Both the position numbers and the translations under genes were made by a program. From positions 7,182 to 71,181 of the forward strand of contig NZ_KN050791.1 of NCBI RefSeq assembly GCF_000745965.1: DNA of 64,000 nucleotides. The letters are read 5' to 3'. Of the stretch, positions 45,755-56,044 are shown piece after piece; within the stretch, counting starts at the first letter, position 1, and each line of letters begins with the position of its first letter. Under the pieces are notes generated by a model. That model searched no databases. It saw only the letters and a program-made list of their open reading frames with translations, and was not told the origin of the DNA. The stretch comes from Edaphobacter aggregans DSM 19364. Lineage in GTDB: Bacteria > Acidobacteriota > Terriglobia > Terriglobales > Acidobacteriaceae.

Positions 45755-47043
45755 GCCCGTGCCTCTTTCACCAGACCCAGCAGAGCCTCCACCGTTCTCG
45801 CCGTTGCTCCCGCCTGCGCATCGAAGACCCTCCGCCCGCGCTCGCCCACAGCCCGGCCCTCCCCGCCGTCCTTGAGCAACTCCACGAGCGTCTCCGCCAG
45901 CCCCGACGGCTTCACCACACGAATCCCGTCGTCGGCCCGCATCGCCTCCACAATCTCGCGAAAGTTCTCGCTCGACTCCCCCATCACCACCGGAACCCCA
46001 AACCGAGCCGGCTCCAGAGGATTATGCCCGCCCGTCGCCACAAGGCTCCCACCCACAAACGCCGCCGTCCCCAGCGAGTACACCGAAGCCAGATCCCCAA
46101 TCGTATCCAGCAGCACCACCCCACCCGGAGCAACCGCGCCCGCACCCTCGCGCAGCTCGCTCGCCCGCACCACCGCAAACCCGCTCTCGCTCACCAACGC
46201 CGCCACGACTTGAAACCTCTCCGGCCGCCGAGGAGCCAGCACCATCACTGCTCCCGGCGCAGCCTCCAGAACACGCGGCCAAGCCTCCAGCAACATCCTC
46301 TCCTCGCCCTCGAGCGTGCTCCCGGCCACCACGACCTTCGCCCCCCTTGGCAGACGCTCCGCCATTAGCTTCGTCATCACGCTCTCGCCCGCGGCCTTCA
46401 CGTCATACTTCAGGTTGCCCGTGACTCGCACCCGCTCCGCGCGGGCCCCAATCCTCACCAGCCGCCGCGAATTCTCCTCGCTCTGCGCCAGAAACAGCGA
46501 GACCCGCTCCAGCAGCGGCCGCCACAGGCGCCTCAGCCGCAGATATCGCGGCAGCGACCTGTCCGAAACCCGCCCATTCACCACGGCAACCCGAACGCCC
46601 TGCTCCGCGCACACGTCCATCAGGTTCGGCCACAGCTCACTTTCCATCAGGATGATCAAATTAGGATGCAGAACCGAAACATAACGCCGTACCACGGACG
46701 CAAAATCCAGAGGCAAATAGAACACCGGCAAGCTGGCGAACCGCTCACGAGCCAGCCGCTGCCCCGTCTCAGTCGTAGTGGAGACGGCGATCACCCACTC
46801 CGGCAGCACGCGACCAAGCTCACGCACAAGTTCACTTGCCGCCATCACCTCGCCCACCGAGACCGCATGCAGCCACACCACACGCCGCCCCTTCACCGCC
46901 TCCTCGAGCCCCGCCGGAATCATCCCCAGCCGCCCCGCAAGCCCCGCGCGATACCGCCCGCTCGTCGCCATGCGAGCAAGCCACCACGGCGCTCCCAGCA
47001 CCAGAACCGCCGCCAACAGCGCGCTATAGACCCCCAGAATCAA
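45751..47043 (-). CDS. waaA: WaaA (KdtA), 3-deoxy-D-manno-octulosonate transferase
   Basis: 430 residues. An N-terminal membrane anchor is followed by VVWLHAVSVGEVMAASELVR, LMESELWPNLMDVCAEQGVR, VTGNLKYDVKA and FVGGSLVATGGHNPLEPARF, all GT30 signatures. It transfers Kdo to lipid IVA. First gene of the waaA - lpxK - GT9 operon. Confidence 0.94.
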   Translation of the reverse strand: MILGVYSALLAAVLVLGAPWWLARMATSGRYRAGLAGRLGMIPAGLEEAVKGRRVVWLHAVSVGEVMAASELVRELGRVLPEWVIAVSTTTETGQRLARERFASLPVFYLPLDFASVVRRYVSVLHPNLIILMESELWPNLMDVCAEQGVRVAVVNGRVSDRSLPRYLRLRRLWRPLLERVSLFLAQSEENSRRLVRIGARAERVRVTGNLKYDVKAAGESVMTKLMAERLPRGAKVVVAGSTLEGEERMLLEAWPRVLEAAPGAVMVLAPRRPERFQVVAALVSESGFAVVRASELREGAGAVAPGGVVLLDTIGDLASVYSLGTAAFVGGSLVATGGHNPLEPARFGVPVVMGESSENFREIVEAMRADDGIRVVKPSGLAETLVELLKDGGEGRAVGERGRRVFDAQAGATARTVEALLGLVKEARA

Positions 47044-47100
47044 CCCTCTCTTCCTCTCCCTTTACCAGCCCCACCAGCGAAGATCATAATCAACTTACCC

Positions 47101-47799
47101 ATGAAGTCCTACCGGTCCCGTACCTTGCAGACATTACTTTTCGTTCTCGTCTCCCTCGGCCTCTTCGCCTCACCCGCCTTCGCCTCCGGCAAAAAGGCCC
47201 CGCCCGCGCGCGCCGCCAGCCAATACCCCGCCTTCGACTCCCACCCCGACGACCACGTCTCCATCGCCATCGACCCCTGCACCCGTCCCAACGACTGCGA
47301 GTTCTTCCGCCTCCCTTACATCCGCCACTCCTTCATCCCCGTCCGCGTCATCATCACCAACGAATCGGACACCTCGCTCGACCTCACCGAGGTCCGCATG
47401 CAGTTCATCTCCGCCAACAACGACAAGCTCCCCGCCGCCACCCTCGACGACCTCAACCGCCGCCTCTTCTCCCTCAAGGAGGCCAAGGGAACCAAGATCC
47501 CCCTTACCAGCATCCCCCTCCACCACGCCCCCGTCGACAAGAAGATCATCGCCGACGACGACGACTTCGGCTTCAAATCCACCACCATCGCGCCCCACTC
47601 CACCGAGGCAGGCTACCTCTTCTACGACATCAAAGACCTCGACGACGACTCCAACATCTCCCCCCTCAAAGGCGCCCAGATCTACGTCAAGATGATCCAC
47701 ACCGGCGCCGGCAAAGAGCTCTTCGCCTTCTCCATCCCCTTCAACAAAGCCCTCGCCGCGAATCCGTCCCCATCCCAGAAGGACTCGACGAAAAACTAA
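47101..47799 (+). CDS. Exported protein of unknown function
   Basis: 232 residues with a signal peptide (LLFVLVSLGLFASPAFASG). The mature part has DDHVSIAIDPCTRPNDCEFF, a two-cysteine loop, and an Ig-like run (IPVRVIITNESDTSLDLTEV). No family recognised. ATG 47101; the longer open frame to 46666 is antisense to waaA. Divergent from waaA. Confidence 0.7.
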   Translation: MKSYRSRTLQTLLFVLVSLGLFASPAFASGKKAPPARAASQYPAFDSHPDDHVSIAIDPCTRPNDCEFFRLPYIRHSFIPVRVIITNESDTSLDLTEVRMQFISANNDKLPAATLDDLNRRLFSLKEAKGTKIPLTSIPLHHAPVDKKIIADDDDFGFKSTTIAPHSTEAGYLFYDIKDLDDDSNISPLKGAQIYVKMIHTGAGKELFAFSIPFNKALAANPSPSQKDSTKN

Positions 47800-47831
47800 T
47801 CTCTTCTCTCGATCGAACCCTAAAATTCAAA

Positions 47832-47889
47832 GTGTCATCCTGAGCGAAGCCTCTCGCATCGCGAGAGGCGCAGTCGAAGGATCTGCGTT
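47832..47889. repeat. Repeat of the TGTCATCCTGAGCG...CAGTCGAAGGA type, second copy
   Basis: GTGTCATCCTGAGCGAAGC, a palindrome CCTCTCGCATCGCGAGAGG, then CGCAGTCGAAGGATCTGCG. Situated between the exported-protein gene and the GNAT gene. Confidence 0.75.
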
Positions 47890-47917
47890 TGCCTTCACCC
47901 GGCTAGACTGTCAAAGC

Positions 47918-48424
47918 ATGGCAACCGACCAGACAACATCGTCTCTCCTCATCCGCGAAGCCACCCCCGCCGACGTCCCCGAGATCCTCGCCCTCATCCG
48001 CGACCTCGCCATCTACGAGCGCGAACCCAACGCCGTAGTCGCCACCGAAGCCGACCTCCTCCGCGACGGCTTCGGCGAAACAAAAGTCTTCTCTTGCCTT
48101 ATTGCCGAGTGGGAAGGAAAACCCGCCGCCTTCGCCCTCTACTTCCCCTTCTACTCCACTTGGCGCGGCAACGCCGGCCTCCATCTCGAAGACCTCTTCG
48201 TCCGCGAAGAGTTCCGCCGCCGTGGAATCGCCAAAGCCCTCTTCGCCCGCCTAGCCCAGATCGCCCTCGCCCGCGGCGACCGCTTCCAGTGGCACGTGCT
48301 CGACTGGAACCGGCCCGCCATCGACTTCTACCAACGGATGGGAGCCCACATGCTCAACGAGTGGCGCATCATGCGAATCGACGGCGAAGCCCTGAAAGCT
48401 CTTGCGGACAACGATCCCCAATAG
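47918..48424 (+). CDS. GNAT family N-acetyltransferase
   Basis: 168 residues. IREATPADVPEILALIRDLA at the start, LHLEDLFVREEFRRRGIAKA (the acetyl-CoA binding R/QxxGxG/A loop) and WHVLDWNRPAIDFYQRMGAH follow. The pattern resembles diamine (spermidine/spermine) acetyltransferases, but substrate is not certain. Confidence 0.88.
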   Translation: MATDQTTSSLLIREATPADVPEILALIRDLAIYEREPNAVVATEADLLRDGFGETKVFSCLIAEWEGKPAAFALYFPFYSTWRGNAGLHLEDLFVREEFRRRGIAKALFARLAQIALARGDRFQWHVLDWNRPAIDFYQRMGAHMLNEWRIMRIDGEALKALADNDPQ

Positions 48425-48433
48425 CCGTGCAAA

Positions 48434-49177
48434 CTATCTGTTTACAAGCGCAATGGCACGCTCTTCGTCTGCTTCAAGTCGTGTGCCGGAACGGACCAGT
48501 ATCTCCGAACCCTCCGCCAGCAAAACGCTATAGGGTTTCATCCTGTTCAGGCATGAAAAGCCCTCACCGTAGACGACGGAAAAGTCCACATCAACGGAAT
48601 GACTCTTTACCTCATAGACATTCCATCGTGGATGTGAAACTTCGTATTCTGAGGTCCATCCTCCGCGTCGTGCCGTTTAGCCCCAATAGTGCTCTGTAAT
48701 GAACTCTTCTTCGCTACCGTGTGGTACCGGTACGGCAGTCGATGAGGCAGTCGCCTGTAACTGGTGCCATCGGCCACCAATTCTCCATCCGTAGTTCACC
48801 GTGAGTTCTTCACCACTCCGTTTCCACTCATGCCGCATTGGCGCTGTGACATAAGGTTCCCCATAAATGTGTTCGGCTACCAGCTGTAACGCCCGCCGAG
48901 GCACAATCTCTCTGATAAACACGACGCCACGGCGATTGCCCCTTCGGACGTAGAACCGCAGGTTCACTTCTTCGAACTCCACGTGAAACGGCACGCGAAA
49001 TCCGCGCAACCTTGTGTTCTGAAAAAGAAATCCAACCAGACTCACGTAACACCTGTCTTCGTACAGATCTAGTACCGTGCCGACAGGCAGATAAGGTGAA
49101 AGCAGATTTTCATCCACAACGTAGTTCGCCATCAAGAGCTGGCGCCACTCCGCCGAGAGAAATGTCGTTGTCTTCAT
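48434..49177 (-). pseudogene. DUF2071 (YqjF-like) gene interrupted by a single in-frame stop
   Basis: From ATG 49177 the frame gives 166 residues (YVSLVGFLFQNTRLRGFRVP, VNLRFYVRRGNRRGVVFIRE) ending in EEFITEHYWG at TAA 48677-48679. The same frame then continues without any shift for 80 more codons (SEYEVSHPRWNVYEVKSHSV, NRMKPYSVLLAEGSEILVR) to TAG 48434-48436. DUF2071 proteins are about 240 residues and normally have Tyr after YWG, so TAC/TAT to TAA is the likely change. The gene is lost, truncated or read through. No other defect is visible. Confidence 0.8.
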
Positions 49178-49332
49178 CAGCGCCTCGCAAGAACGATCTA
49201 TCCTGAGGGGTACCCCATTCGTGGCGCAGTCTCACCGCGCCCATGAATGGGCTTCGCAGGACGTTTGACCTCAAAACTTTGAGTCGACCCACTCTCTCAG
49301 CTAAACTCAAAAACGAAAAGGAGAAATCTCAG

Positions 49333-49443
49333 ATGAGTTCCCACGAATCAGAGCCCTGGATCGACACCTGGTGGCCCGTCCTCGTCATCACCTTCGGCGT
49401 AATCTTCGTCACCATCCTGGTCTCCTTCAATCCCACCATCTAA
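49333..49443 (+). CDS. 36-residue single-span membrane peptide
   Basis: Starts MSSHESEPWIDTWWPVLVI and continues with a 19-residue hydrophobic helix ending VSFNPTI. AAGGAG ten bases before ATG 49333 and a terminator 25 bases after the stop support a real gene. Unknown function; the acidic N-terminus probably faces the cytoplasm or forms a contact site. Confidence 0.65.
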   Translation: MSSHESEPWIDTWWPVLVITFGVIFVTILVSFNPTI

Positions 49444-49467
49444 TCGCCGTCCCTCCGGCGAACCACC

Positions 49468-49492
49468 AGCACGGCGCAAGCCGTGCTTTTTC
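49468..49492 (+). terminator. Terminator of the 36-residue peptide gene
   Basis: Perfect 8-bp stem AGCACGGC / GCCGTGCT with GCAA loop, followed by TTTTT. Confidence 0.85.
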
Positions 49493-49519
49493 ACGCACGC
49501 GAAGCGCAAGGAAGTAAAG

Positions 49520-51025
49520 TTGCCCAAGAAGATCAAAGTCATCGGCGGCGGCCTAGCCGGCCCCGAGGCCGCCCTCCAGGCCGCCTCCCTCGGCTGCGAA
49601 GTCACCCTCTACGAGATGCGCCCCCTCCGCTCCACCGAGGCCCACCAGACCTCCGACTTCGCCGAGCTAGTCTGCTCAAATTCGCTGAAGTCCGAGAGCG
49701 AGAACTCCGCCCCCTGGCTCCTCAAGCAGGAGATGCGCCGCGCCAACTCCTTCCTCCTCTCCGCCGCCGACGCCTCCGCCGTCCCCGCCGGCCACGCCCT
49801 CGCCGTCGACCGCGTAGACTTCTCCGCGCGCGTCCAACGCCTCATCGAAGACAACCCGCGCATCACCGTAGTCCGGGAAGAGATCACCAGCCTTCCCGAG
49901 GAATCCGAAGACCCAGACACCCTAACGATCCTAGCCTCCGGCCCCCTCACCTCACCGCCGCTCGCAGCCGAACTCCAGCGCATCACCGGCTCCAGCCACC
50001 TAGCCTTCTACGACTCCATCTCTCCCATCGTCGACGCCAGCACCATCGACATGGACAAGGTCTACTTCGCCGCCCGCTGGGACAAAGGCACCGCCGACTA
50101 CATCAACTGCCCGTTCACCAAAGAGGAATACGACACCTTCCTCGAAGCCCTCACCGCCGCCGAAACCGTCCCCGCCAAAGAATGGGAACAAATCCCCGGG
50201 AGTGCTCTCAATGCTCGTCATTCTGAGCGCAGCGAAGAACCCCCGCATTTCTCCGGTGACGCCGAGGCTGCAGAAGAAAGGGCAAGCAGCTCAACTGGCA
50301 ACCCGCAACCTGCAACCGCCACCCCCCAACCCAAATACTTCGAAGGCTGCCTCCCCATTGAAGAGACCGCCCGCCGAGGCCGTGACACCCTCCGCTTTGG
50401 CCCCATGAAACCCGCCGGCCTCACCAACCCAAAAACCGGCAAGTGGCCCTACGCCGTCGTCCAACTCCGCCAGGAGAACCTTCGCGCCGACTCCTACAAC
50501 CTCGTAGGCTTCCAGAACCACCTCAAGTTCGGGGAGCAGGCCCGCGTCCTCCGCCTCATCCCCGGCCTCGAGAACGCCAAATTCCTCCGCTACGGCCAGA
50601 TCCACCGCAACACCTACATCAACTCCCCCTCCGTCCTCACCGAAACCCTCCAGCTCCGCGCCCGACCCGACATCCTCATCGCCGGCCAGCTCTCCGGAGT
50701 CGAGGGCTACACCGAATCCATCGCCTCCGGCCTCCTCGCCGGACGCTTCGCCGCCGCCCTCGCCCAAGGCCGAACCCCCGCCCCTGCCCCCCGCCTCACC
50801 GCCAACGGCAGCCTGACCCACTACATCACCCACAGCGAAGCCAAATCCTTCCAACCCGCCAACATCACCTTCGACCTCCTCCCCCCACTCGAAGAAGACC
50901 TCCGCCGCAAGATCCGCGACAAAAAAGAACGCCACCGCATCCAGTGCGAACGAGCCCTCGAAGCCTGGACCACCTGGCTGCACGCACCAGGCCTTATCCG
51001 CAACCTCCTTACGCCGTCATTCTGA
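49520..51025 (+). CDS. trmFO: TrmFO, methylenetetrahydrofolate-tRNA-(uracil-5-)-methyltransferase, with inserted repeat
   Basis: 501 residues against about 440-450 usual. FAD-binding KVIGGGLAGPEAALQAASLG, SDFAELVCSNSLKSESENSA, ARWDKGTADYINCPFTKEEY, EGCLPIEETARRGRDTLRFG and GQLSGVEGYTESIASGLLAG are conserved. Residues about 228-273, between KEWEQ and the YFEGCLPIE motif, are extra and contain ARHSERSEEPPHFSG, the translation of the repeat at 50217-50246, then a Gln/Pro/Ala stretch. The start is TTG 49520, preceded by AAGGAAG. It makes m5U54 in tRNA. The final PSF and stop lie in another copy of the repeat. Confidence 0.92.
   Translation: MPKKIKVIGGGLAGPEAALQAASLGCEVTLYEMRPLRSTEAHQTSDFAELVCSNSLKSESENSAPWLLKQEMRRANSFLLSAADASAVPAGHALAVDRVDFSARVQRLIEDNPRITVVREEITSLPEESEDPDTLTILASGPLTSPPLAAELQRITGSSHLAFYDSISPIVDASTIDMDKVYFAARWDKGTADYINCPFTKEEYDTFLEALTAAETVPAKEWEQIPGSALNARHSERSEEPPHFSGDAEAAEERASSSTGNPQPATATPQPKYFEGCLPIEETARRGRDTLRFGPMKPAGLTNPKTGKWPYAVVQLRQENLRADSYNLVGFQNHLKFGEQARVLRLIPGLENAKFLRYGQIHRNTYINSPSVLTETLQLRARPDILIAGQLSGVEGYTESIASGLLAGRFAAALAQGRTPAPAPRLTANGSLTHYITHSEAKSFQPANITFDLLPPLEEDLRRKIRDKKERHRIQCERALEAWTTWLHAPGLIRNLLTPSF
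50217..50246. repeat. GTCATTCTGAGCGCAGCGAAGAA repeat inside trmFO
   Basis: CGTCATTCTGAGCGCAGCGA followed by AGAACCCCCG within the trmFO frame; near identical to 51016-51040. Both are related to the TGTCATCCTGAGCG repeats at 43503 and 47832. A degraded relative (GTCATTCCGACCGGAGCGGA) is at 37501-37520. Confidence 0.85.
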
Positions 51026-51040
51026 GCGCAGCGAAGAATC
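51016..51040. repeat. GTCATTCTGAGCGCAGCGAAGAA repeat at the trmFO 3' end
   Basis: Second copy of the repeat found inside trmFO. It supplies the last Ser-Phe codons and the TGA stop (51023-51025) of trmFO. Confidence 0.85.
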
Positions 51041-51078
51041 TCAGTAGTTCGCTCGAAGCGCCCCACCCCCCCCCGGCT

Positions 51079-51336
51079 GTGGAAAAACCTTGTCAAGCCC
51101 CACTTTCCCGTATCTCACACAAACCAATAAAGATCCAAGTTGCCGATGAATTACCATCAGTTCGATATACTGAATACAGCAATCGAGAAAGCCGTTAGGC
51201 CCGCGACAATCGCGGGCCTAACTCTTTTGTTTTCTACATTTTTGGTATTAAACCCTTTGAATGCAATATTTTACGCTGCACCCAAGAGACTAAGCCACGC
51301 AAAATCAGTACCTTGCGCAAAACAGGGGGGAGGGGG
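51079..51336. repeat. Dispersed intergenic element, copy B, with promoter-like block and terminator
   Basis: Ordered blocks match 17645-17862: GAAAA.CC then TGTCAAGCCCCA (51091), GTTGCCGATGAATTACC (TTGCCG at 51139-51144), a TATACT hexamer 20 bases on (51165-51170), TTTGAAT, then CCTTGCGCAAAA and a run of G up to the der stop. This copy also holds a strong hairpin just after the putative start of transcription. No reading frame of note. It fills the 311-bp gap between trmFO and der. Confidence 0.6.
51193..51231 (+). terminator. Strong hairpin terminator in element copy B
   Basis: TTAGGCCCGCG, loop ACAAT, CGCGGGCCTAA (11-bp perfect stem, about 51195-51221) followed by CTCTTTTGTTTT. It could end trmFO transcripts or a short RNA beginning near 51177. 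Confidence 0.8.
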
Positions 51337-53133
51337 TCACTTCTTCTTCTTGTTCCGAGCCTTGATCTTGAACCAGATCGGCGAGCCGATAAACCCGAAG
51401 CTCTCCCGAATCTGGTTCGCGAGAAACCGCTCGAAGCTGAAGTGCAGCTTCACATCCTTGTCCGTGAACAGCACAAACGTCGGAGGCGCGACCGCAGCCT
51501 GCGTCATGTAGTAGATCTTCACCCGCTTCGACATCGGAACCGAAGCCTTCTGGAAGTCCACCTTCTCCAGAAAACGGTTCATGTTCCCCGTCGAGACGCG
51601 CTTCCGTCGCTCGCGAGCAACAAGTCCGACTTTCTTGAAGACCTGATCGACGCCCTTGTTCTCCATCGCGGAGATGAACAGCAGCGGAGCGTAGTCCAGA
51701 TACTTCAGCGCATCACGAACCTGTTGCTCGTAAACCTTCTTGTCCGCCGCAGGTTTTCCATCGCTCCGGTTCGTCGTCACCGCGTCCCACTTGTTCACGA
51801 CGATGATCACGCTTCGCCCGCTCTCATGCGCATAACCGCCGATGTTCGCATCCAGAGCCGTAACGCCCTCAACCGCATCGATCAGCAGCAGGGAAACGTC
51901 CGCCGCCTCAAGATGCTTGCGCGCCATGATGACCGACAGCTTCTCGGCCATCAGCTTCGTCTTGCCCTTGCGGCGAATTCCCGCCGTATCGACAAACCGG
52001 AAGCTGTGTCCGTCGCGCTGCACAACCTCATCCACCGCATCGCGAGTCGTCCCCGCAATTGGTGAAACAATCGCCCGCTTCGTGCCCGTCAGCGCGTTCA
52101 GTAGCGTTGACTTGCCAACGTTCGGCCGCCCGATGATGGCGATCTTCGTCTCGAGCTGCTCGTACTCGCCATGCGAACGCAGACGCCGCGGCTGAGGACC
52201 ATCTTCGTCCTCGGCCATCTCGCCCTCGATAGTCAGCATCACCTCAGTCGGCTCCTCAGCAACCGTCTCCGCAGGCAGCGCCGCAAAGACCTCGTCCAGA
52301 AGGTCGCCGACGCCGGTCCCATGCTCCGCCGAGATCGGTAGAACATTCCGAAACCCAAGCGAGCGGAAGTTCTCCGCGCCCGCCAGCAACTCGGCCGAGT
52401 CCATCTTGTTCACGGCCAGAAACAACGGTTTGCCGCCGCGCAGCAGCAGCCGCGACAGTTCCATATCCGGCGAAGCCAGCTCTGTCCGCCCGTCGACGAC
52501 CATCACGATCGCGTCAGCCTCTTCGAGCGCCACCTGAGCCTGTCGAAAGATCTCGCTCGGAATCAGCGCCTCATCATCAGGAATCACGCCGCCCGTATCG
52601 ACGACCCGAACGATGCGCCCGGCCCAATCGATCTCGCCATAGATGCGGTCGCGCGTAATGCCGGGTTCGTCTCCGACGATCGAGCGCCGCGAGCCCGTAA
52701 CTCGGTTGAACAAGGTCGATTTGCCCACATTCGGCCGCCCGCAGATGGCAATCAGTGGAGACTTCGCGTCAACAGCATCTGCGGACTCTTTACGTGCGCC
52801 GTCAGTGGTGTAGCGCGTCGCTTCGAACTCCGCCTCACGCCAGCCACGCTGCTCGTCCGCCTCTTCGTTCTGCGGGCGCGCAGTCGCGGGCCTGACGCTC
52901 TTCGGAGGTCGTCGTTGGTCGCCGCGCAACGTCACGCGAGCCTCGAACTCCGGCGACCGCTTCGGAACTCGCTTCAGCTTCTCGGCCTCAGCCTTCTTCG
53001 CCGCAAGCTGCTTACGCTTGCGCGGATCGATCGCTCCAGTCGTCGGCGCAACCTTCGGCGCGCGGCCCTTTTTGGGCCGTGTGCTGGCCTGACGGTGTTT
53101 CTTGCCCAGTCGTTTCTGCTCGTTCTTTGCCAC
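51337..53133 (-). CDS. der: Der (EngA) ribosome-assembly GTPase with basic N-terminal extension
   Basis: 598 residues, about 130 more than usual. Two GTPase domains are present: GRPNVGKST at 132-140 with DTGG and NKMD, and a second GRPNVGKST near 335 with DTAG and NKWD. A C-terminal KH-like domain ends in a Lys-rich tail (KARNKKKK). Residues 1-125 are Lys/Arg/Ala-rich and disordered-looking (KNEQKRLGKKHRQASTRPKK), possibly contacting rRNA. Der acts in 50S subunit maturation. No ATG exists near the normal start, so the extension is probably translated. Confidence 0.92.
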   Translation of the reverse strand: MAKNEQKRLGKKHRQASTRPKKGRAPKVAPTTGAIDPRKRKQLAAKKAEAEKLKRVPKRSPEFEARVTLRGDQRRPPKSVRPATARPQNEEADEQRGWREAEFEATRYTTDGARKESADAVDAKSPLIAICGRPNVGKSTLFNRVTGSRRSIVGDEPGITRDRIYGEIDWAGRIVRVVDTGGVIPDDEALIPSEIFRQAQVALEEADAIVMVVDGRTELASPDMELSRLLLRGGKPLFLAVNKMDSAELLAGAENFRSLGFRNVLPISAEHGTGVGDLLDEVFAALPAETVAEEPTEVMLTIEGEMAEDEDGPQPRRLRSHGEYEQLETKIAIIGRPNVGKSTLLNALTGTKRAIVSPIAGTTRDAVDEVVQRDGHSFRFVDTAGIRRKGKTKLMAEKLSVIMARKHLEAADVSLLLIDAVEGVTALDANIGGYAHESGRSVIIVVNKWDAVTTNRSDGKPAADKKVYEQQVRDALKYLDYAPLLFISAMENKGVDQVFKKVGLVARERRKRVSTGNMNRFLEKVDFQKASVPMSKRVKIYYMTQAAVAPPTFVLFTDKDVKLHFSFERFLANQIRESFGFIGSPIWFKIKARNKKKK

Positions 53134-53258
53134 GGAGGGTTCCAGCTTTCTCCCGCGCCCTCGGGCTGCGAGATGACTCCAAAATCGCCACTTAGCCGGC
53201 GGCGCAACATAACCTGTCTATTATAGAAACCAGCGTCGTCTTTGCCGCTTCTTCGCCC

Positions 53259-55304
<2,046 letters not shown>

Positions 55305-55312
55305 AGTCAGCG

Positions 55313-55558
55313 ATGGGACGGAACCTTTACATACTCGCTGGAACGCTGCTGGTGCTGGCGCTGATCTCCTGCGGCCTGGCGTATACGAACATTGCGCAGC
55401 AACCGGGTTCGCCAGGCGATGTCTCGCTATGGCGGACGACGGGACTGGCGCTGTTCGTCGTGTCGCTGGTGGTGGCTCTTGCAGGCATCCTGTCATCGCT
55501 GTTCGAGCAGGTGGAGCGCCGCGCCGAAGAGGAGCGGCGTCACCGGCGAGGGCGCTAG
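55313..55558 (+). CDS. Small two-helix membrane protein
   Basis: 81 residues with two hydrophobic segments (LYILAGTLLVLALISCGLAY and TTGLALFVVSLVVALAGILS) and a charged tail rich in Arg/Glu. No family recognised. It starts eight bases after the helicase stop and is probably co-transcribed. Confidence 0.7.
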   Translation: MGRNLYILAGTLLVLALISCGLAYTNIAQQPGSPGDVSLWRTTGLALFVVSLVVALAGILSSLFEQVERRAEEERRHRRGR

Positions 55559-55658
55559 TTCGGCGCAGAGACGTTACAATAGAGAGTGGCCAGGCGCGCT
55601 GGATCACCCGCAAAAATCGAGGCTTTCGCGCGGCATGCTGAAAGGTATCTGAAATCCC

Positions 55659-56036
55659 ATGTTTGAAGTCACCGTAGAAGCCGGTTTTTCCTCCGGCCAC
55701 TACCTTCGCAACTATCGCGGCAAGTGCGAGAATCCGCACGGCCACAACTACAAGGTGTACGTCACCCTGGTCGGCGAAGAACTGGATGAAGCTGGACTGC
55801 TGCTCGACTTCAAGCTGCTGAAGCAGGTGATGCGCCCCGTGGTTGACTATCTCGATCACCAGATGATCAACGATCTCGAGCCGTTTACTACGGTCAATCC
55901 CTCGGCGGAGAATCTGGCCCGCTACTTCTACCAAGAGACAGCCAAGCAACTCCGCGACATGACCGCAGGCCGCGTGAAGGTGAAGGACTGCACCCTGTAC
56001 GAGACCGACACGAGCTTCGCCCGCTACTACGAATAA
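55659..56036 (+). CDS. queD: QueD, 6-carboxy-5,6,7,8-tetrahydropterin synthase
   Basis: 125 residues. Zinc-binding His14, His27 and His29 (SSGHYLRNYRGKCENPHGHN), with catalytic Cys23 in the same block, and YLDHQMINDLEP. It converts dihydroneopterin triphosphate to carboxytetrahydropterin in queuosine synthesis. queE follows after eight bases. Confidence 0.94.
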   Translation: MFEVTVEAGFSSGHYLRNYRGKCENPHGHNYKVYVTLVGEELDEAGLLLDFKLLKQVMRPVVDYLDHQMINDLEPFTTVNPSAENLARYFYQETAKQLRDMTAGRVKVKDCTLYETDTSFARYYE

Positions 56037-56044
56037 CATCTGCC

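Noticed and set aside
46666..47100. Upstream extension of the exported protein at 47101
   Set aside because: Antisense to waaA; the signal peptide begins at 47101.
48435..48676. Apparent intergenic gap between GNAT and DUF2071 genes
   Set aside because: It is the remainder of the DUF2071 gene beyond its premature stop, so it is reported there.
55560..55658. Possible preQ1 riboswitch before queD
   Set aside because: No C-rich loop plus A-rich tail arrangement typical of preQ1 classes was found; only a TACAAT-like hexamer without a -35.
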